Assembly (NCBI RefSeq): GCF_020010925.1
Contig: NZ_JAGJBZ010000002.1
Coordinates: forward strand, 1,922,001 to 1,986,000
Direction of reading: 5' to 3'
Length of the DNA stretch: 64,000 nucleotides
From: Streptomyces griseiscabiei
GTDB taxonomy: Bacteria; Actinomycetota; Actinomycetes; Streptomycetales; Streptomycetaceae
Shown here: positions 61,118 to 64,000 of the stretch, piece after piece
Layout of the letters: each line of letters starts with the position of its first letter
Numbering within the stretch: the first letter of the stretch is position 1
Position numbers and translations under genes: made by a program
The notes under the pieces: model-generated
The model's input: only the letters and a program-made list of their open reading frames with translations
Told to the model about the DNA's origin: nothing
The model's database searches: none

Positions 61118-62086
61118 ATGACGAACGACTACACCGAGAACGACACCCCCACCATGCGGGCCATGACCCAGGACACCTTCGGCGGGCCCGAGGTGCTGAG
61201 AGAGGCCGTCCTGCCGCGTCCCGAGCCGGGGCCGAGCGAGATCCTCGTCCGGGTGCACGCGGCCGGCGTCAACCCGACCGACTGGAAGAACCGTTCCTTC
61301 GGGCTCTGGCGCCCCGAGCCGCTGCCCGTGCTCGGCTGGGACGTCTCCGGGGTGGTCGAGGCGGTCGGCGTCGGGGTCACCCTCTTCGAGCCCGGCGACG
61401 AGGTCTTCGGGATGCTGCCCTATCCGCACCGCGCGGGCGCCTACGCCGAGTACGCCACGGCCCCCGCCCGCTCCTTCGCCCACAAGCCGGCCGGAATCGA
61501 CCACGTCCAGGCAGGGGCCCTGCCGCTGGCCGCGCTCACCGCGTACCAGGCGCTCGTCGACACCGCCGACGTGCGGCAGGGGCAGCGCGTCCTGATCCAC
61601 GCCGCCGCCGGGGGAGTGGGCCACCTCGCCGTGCAGATCGCCAAGGCGCGCGGCGCGTACGTCATCGGCACCGCCAGCGCGGGCAAGCACGAACTGCTGC
61701 GCGAGCTGGGCGCGGACGAGCTGATCGACTACCGGACGACGGACTTCGCCGAGGCCGTGGCCGACGTGGACGTGGTCCTCGACACGATCTCCGGTGAGGT
61801 CCGCAGCCGTTCGCTGGACGTCCTGCGGCCGGGCGGCGTCCTCGTCACGATCCTGCCGCACGGCTACGAGGAGGACCGCGAGCGCGCCGCCGGGCTGGGC
61901 GTACGGCTGCGGCCGATGCTCGTCGAGGCCGACCACGCGGGCATGCGGGCCATCGCCGAGCTGGTGGAACAGGGACGGCTGCGCGCGCTGATCGACGCGA
62001 CCTTCCCGCTGGCCGACGCCGCCAAGGCGCACGCCCACGGGGAGACCGACCGGACCACCGGGAAGATCGTCCTCACGGTCCGCTGA
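61118..62086 (+). CDS. NADPH:quinone oxidoreductase-like MDR protein
   Basis: The 322-residue protein is a zinc-free medium-chain dehydrogenase: RAMTQDTFGGPEVL, VHAAGVNPTDWKNRSFG, VLGWDVSGVVEAVG, and the NADP fold VLIHAAAGGVGHLAVQIAK. The catalytic zinc cysteine is absent, as is normal for quinone reductases. It stands alone, divergent from the AraC-type regulator, so it may be induced by a small reactive compound. A long terminator follows. Confidence 0.93.
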   Translation: MTNDYTENDTPTMRAMTQDTFGGPEVLREAVLPRPEPGPSEILVRVHAAGVNPTDWKNRSFGLWRPEPLPVLGWDVSGVVEAVGVGVTLFEPGDEVFGMLPYPHRAGAYAEYATAPARSFAHKPAGIDHVQAGALPLAALTAYQALVDTADVRQGQRVLIHAAAGGVGHLAVQIAKARGAYVIGTASAGKHELLRELGADELIDYRTTDFAEAVADVDVVLDTISGEVRSRSLDVLRPGGVLVTILPHGYEEDRERAAGLGVRLRPMLVEADHAGMRAIAELVEQGRLRALIDATFPLADAAKAHAHGETDRTTGKIVLTVR

Positions 62087-62158
62087 GTCCGACCGGCCCA
62101 GCGAGCACACCGCTCCCGCACGCACCACCGCTCACACGCACCACCGCCCACACGCACG

Positions 62159-62203
62159 ACCGCTCTCGTGCGGGCCCCTGAGCCGGGCCCGCACGAGAGC
62201 GGT
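62159..62203. terminator. Strong hairpin between convergent genes
   Basis: A perfect 19-base stem (62159-62177 with 62185-62203) closes a 7-base loop, followed by TTCG. Just upstream, at 62112-62160, are imperfect repeats of CGCACCACCGCTCACA type. Confidence 0.85.
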
Positions 62204-62233
62204 TCGCGGAGGAGGACGCCGGTCGGCGCCGCG

Positions 62234-63085
62234 TCAGCCGGTGACGCTGACCAGCTCGGGTGCCCGGCGGTCGATCTGCACCGCGGTCTCGACGGCCATG
62301 GCGGTCACCGTGTCGTTCACGGCCGCCGGGGTCGTGGCCGCGGTCGTGGCCGTGGCCGTCGCCCCGCCCCGGCCCTCCCGGTTGCGGAACAGCCAGGCGA
62401 TGTCCCGGCCGAACGACCAGAGCAGCGAGCCCAGCGCCAGCGCGACCAGGCCGAAGCCCGCCTCGTACGGCAGCAGACCGGAGGCGGCGACCAGCAGGAA
62501 CACACCCTGGACCGCGGCGACCGTCTTGCGGGCCATGCTGGGGGGGAGGGAGTCGTTCAGCCACGGGGCGACCTTGGCGGCGGCGACGAAGACGTACCGC
62601 ATCAGGCCGATCAGCAGCACCCAGGGGCCCATCGACATGGAGACGTACACGCTGAGCACCAGGATCAGGAACGCGTCGACCTCCATGTCGAAGCGGGCGC
62701 CCAGCGCGGTCGACGTCCCGGTCTTGCGGGCCACCCTGCCGTCGACACCGTCGAGGATCAGCGCCACGGCGGTCAGACCGACGAAGAGCGAGACGGGCGG
62801 CGAGCTCTGGAAGGAGTCGGCGACCAGCGCGGTGACGGCGCCGACGAGTATCGCCCGCCCGAGCGTGACGCGGTTGGCGGGGCCGAAGGTGCGGGTCCGG
62901 GTGCGCAGCAGGGCGCGGTTGAGGACGGCCCACGTGGCGAGCCCGAAGGCCAGCCCGGTCAGCCAGCCCGCCGGGCCCAGTCCGATCGCCGTGCCCAGGA
63001 AGGCGAGGAGCAGCACCTGGGCGCCCGCGCCCACCGTCGTCTCCGAGAGCAACAGCCGGCCGTCGTATGTGTTGATCAGGGCCAC
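62234..63085 (-). CDS. CDP-alcohol phosphatidyltransferase
   Basis: The 283-residue membrane protein carries the family signature ILDGVDGRVARKTGTSTALG followed by ARFDMEVDAFL, that is DG-x2-AR-x8-G-x3-D-x3-D. About five to six hydrophobic helices surround it. The family joins a CDP-linked lipid or sugar alcohol with a second alcohol. The last 45 residues are polar and Ala/Thr-rich. It is divergent from the zinc-type dehydrogenase gene with 106 bases between; in related genomes these two are neighbours in a small conserved cluster. The acceptor alcohol is unknown. Confidence 0.93.
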   Translation of the reverse strand: MALINTYDGRLLLSETTVGAGAQVLLLAFLGTAIGLGPAGWLTGLAFGLATWAVLNRALLRTRTRTFGPANRVTLGRAILVGAVTALVADSFQSSPPVSLFVGLTAVALILDGVDGRVARKTGTSTALGARFDMEVDAFLILVLSVYVSMSMGPWVLLIGLMRYVFVAAAKVAPWLNDSLPPSMARKTVAAVQGVFLLVAASGLLPYEAGFGLVALALGSLLWSFGRDIAWLFRNREGRGGATATATTAATTPAAVNDTVTAMAVETAVQIDRRAPELVSVTG

Positions 63086-63191
63086 CGCATACCTTCCGAA
63101 CGTGTGACAAGTGGATCATCGCCGCGTACCGTGTCCGCGACTCCCACCGCTGCGTACGTGGCGAACCGCTCGACCGTTCACGGAGACGCAC

Positions 63192-64000
63192 ATGAAACCG
63201 ACAGCCAATGCCTTCTGGCTACGCTCCCCCGGGCGGGGTGAGATCCGCGAGGAGACCCTCGCGAAGCCCGCCGACGGCGAGGTCCTGGTCCGCGCGCTGT
63301 ACTCAGGAGTCAGCAGGGGCACCGAGACACTCGTGTTCCGCGGCGGAGTGCCCGAGAACCAGTACGCGACCATGCGCGCTCCCTTCCAGGAGGGCGAGTT
63401 CCCCGCTCCCGTGAAGTACGGCTATCTCAGCGTGGGGCGGGTCGAAGAGGGGCCGGACGCACTGGTCGGCAGGACCGTCTTCTGTCTGTATCCGCACCAG
63501 AGCCACTACGTCGTTCCTGTGAGCGCCGTCACCGTCGTGCCGGAGTCGGTCCCCGCCGCGCGGGCCGTCCTCGCCGGGACCGTGGAGACCGCCGTCAACG
63601 CCCTGTGGGACGCGGCGCCCCTCATCGGGGACCGGATCGCCGTCGTCGGCGGCGGCATGATCGGCTGCTCGGTCGCCGCGCTCCTCGCCCGCTACCCGGG
63701 CGTACGCGTCCAGCTCGTGGACGCGGACCCGGCGCGCGCCGACATCGCCCGCGCACTCGGCGTCGACTTCGCGCTGCCCGAGGACGCGCTCGGCGAGTGC
63801 GACCTGGTCGTGCACGCCAGCGCGAACGAGCAGGGCCTCACGCGCTCCCTCGAACTTCTCGCGTCCGAGGGCACGGTCATCGAACTCAGCTGGTACGGCG
63901 ACCGCCGGGTCGCCCTGCCGCTGGGCGAGGCGTTCCACTCACGCCGGCTCACCATCCGCAGCAGCCAGGTCGGAACCGTCTCCCCGGCCGGACGCGTCGG
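63192..64000 (+). CDS. Zinc-binding-dehydrogenase-family protein, N-terminal part (runs off the right edge)
   Basis: The frame opens at ATG 63192 and is still open at base 64000, giving about 269 residues. [35 protein letters not shown] and [12 protein letters not shown] form the GroES-like part. [20 protein letters not shown] is the NAD fold and [20 protein letters not shown] follows. The zinc-ligand Cys usual in alcohol dehydrogenases is replaced by SGVSRGTE, as in a subgroup of putative oxidoreductases. The start is supported by CGGAGACG. The gene is divergent from the CDP-alcohol transferase gene. Confidence 0.88.
   Translation, partial: MKPTANAFWLRSPGRGEIREETLAKPADGEVLVRALYSGVSRGTETLVFRGGVPENQYATMRAPFQEGEFPAPVKYGYLSVGRVEEGPDALVGRTVFCLYPHQSHYVVPVSAVTVVPESVPAARAVLAGTVETAVNALWDAAPLIGDRIAVVGGGMIGCSVAALLARYPGVRVQLVDADPARADIARALGVDFALPEDALGECDLVVHASANEQGLTRSLELLASEGTVIELSWYGDRRVALPLGEAFHSRRLTIRSSQVGTVSPAGRV

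Overview
The window is very GC-rich, uses GTG and TTG starts freely, and carries Streptomyces-type genes (ROK and GntR regulators, Tat-exported sugar enzymes, EboA/EboE-type proteins, a WD40 STAND protein, IS701-like remnants). It is most likely a Streptomyces or close relative, chromosomal. No CRISPR array, rRNA or replication origin was seen. One tRNA gene is present.

Left part, 1-11000: the 5' end of an exported protein gene on the minus strand; a minus-strand operon for a three-subunit NAD-type formate dehydrogenase with its sulfur-insertion factor FdhD, led by a PanE-like reductase; divergently, an oxalate:formate-type transporter with its 45-residue small partner, a FabH-like ketoacyl synthase and a GntR/FCD regulator. 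The second half of what looks like one oxalate regulon lies at 30952-41378: an OFA transporter, an ADP-forming acyl-CoA ligase, a formyl-CoA transferase and a ThDP oxalyl-CoA decarboxylase-like enzyme read leftward, and SucC-like, SucD-like and aldehyde dehydrogenase genes read rightward. A related sequence (core GT(C/A)GACGAA) occurs at 7146-7173, 9955-9985 and 37586-37609, which ties the two halves to the GntR gene. The inferred chemistry is oxalate import, CoA transfer, decarboxylation to formyl-CoA, and formate oxidation with NAD reduction.

Between them, 11174-30856: a ROK repressor, a CUT2 sugar ABC transporter, and a Gfo/Idh/MocA dehydrogenase, TIM-barrel epimerase, secreted PQQ-type sugar dehydrogenase and ThuA/3-keto-disaccharide hydrolase. 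This set fits catabolism of glycosides through 3-keto intermediates. After a terminator comes a tightly overlapping operon: inositol-3-phosphate synthase, TIM barrel, EboA, TatD-like EboB, EboE and an EboF-like phosphodiesterase. This is an actinobacterial ebo-type cluster without a UbiA prenyltransferase gene. A Tat-exported TIM barrel follows.

Right part, 41379-64000: tRNA-Leu(GAG), an EF-G paralogue with a structured leader and short upstream ORF, a secreted GH43/CBM42 arabinosidase, a lipoprotein, an I36 protease inhibitor, a large HTH-STAND-WD40 protein and an NlpC/P60 hydrolase. An apparently lower-GC islet (52895-56895) holds a HipA-like kinase, a DUF262 protein and a decayed IS701-type transposase. 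Then follow a LacI-controlled inositol-type dehydrogenase/SDR pair, a GlxA-type AraC regulator divergent from a quinone-oxidoreductase-like gene, a CDP-alcohol phosphatidyltransferase and the start of a zinc-type dehydrogenase.

The items I would check first are the formate dehydrogenase whose catalytic subunit is split at a domain boundary and shared between two genes, the GntR-linked oxalate regulon, the ebo-type cluster, and the DUF262-HipA pair.
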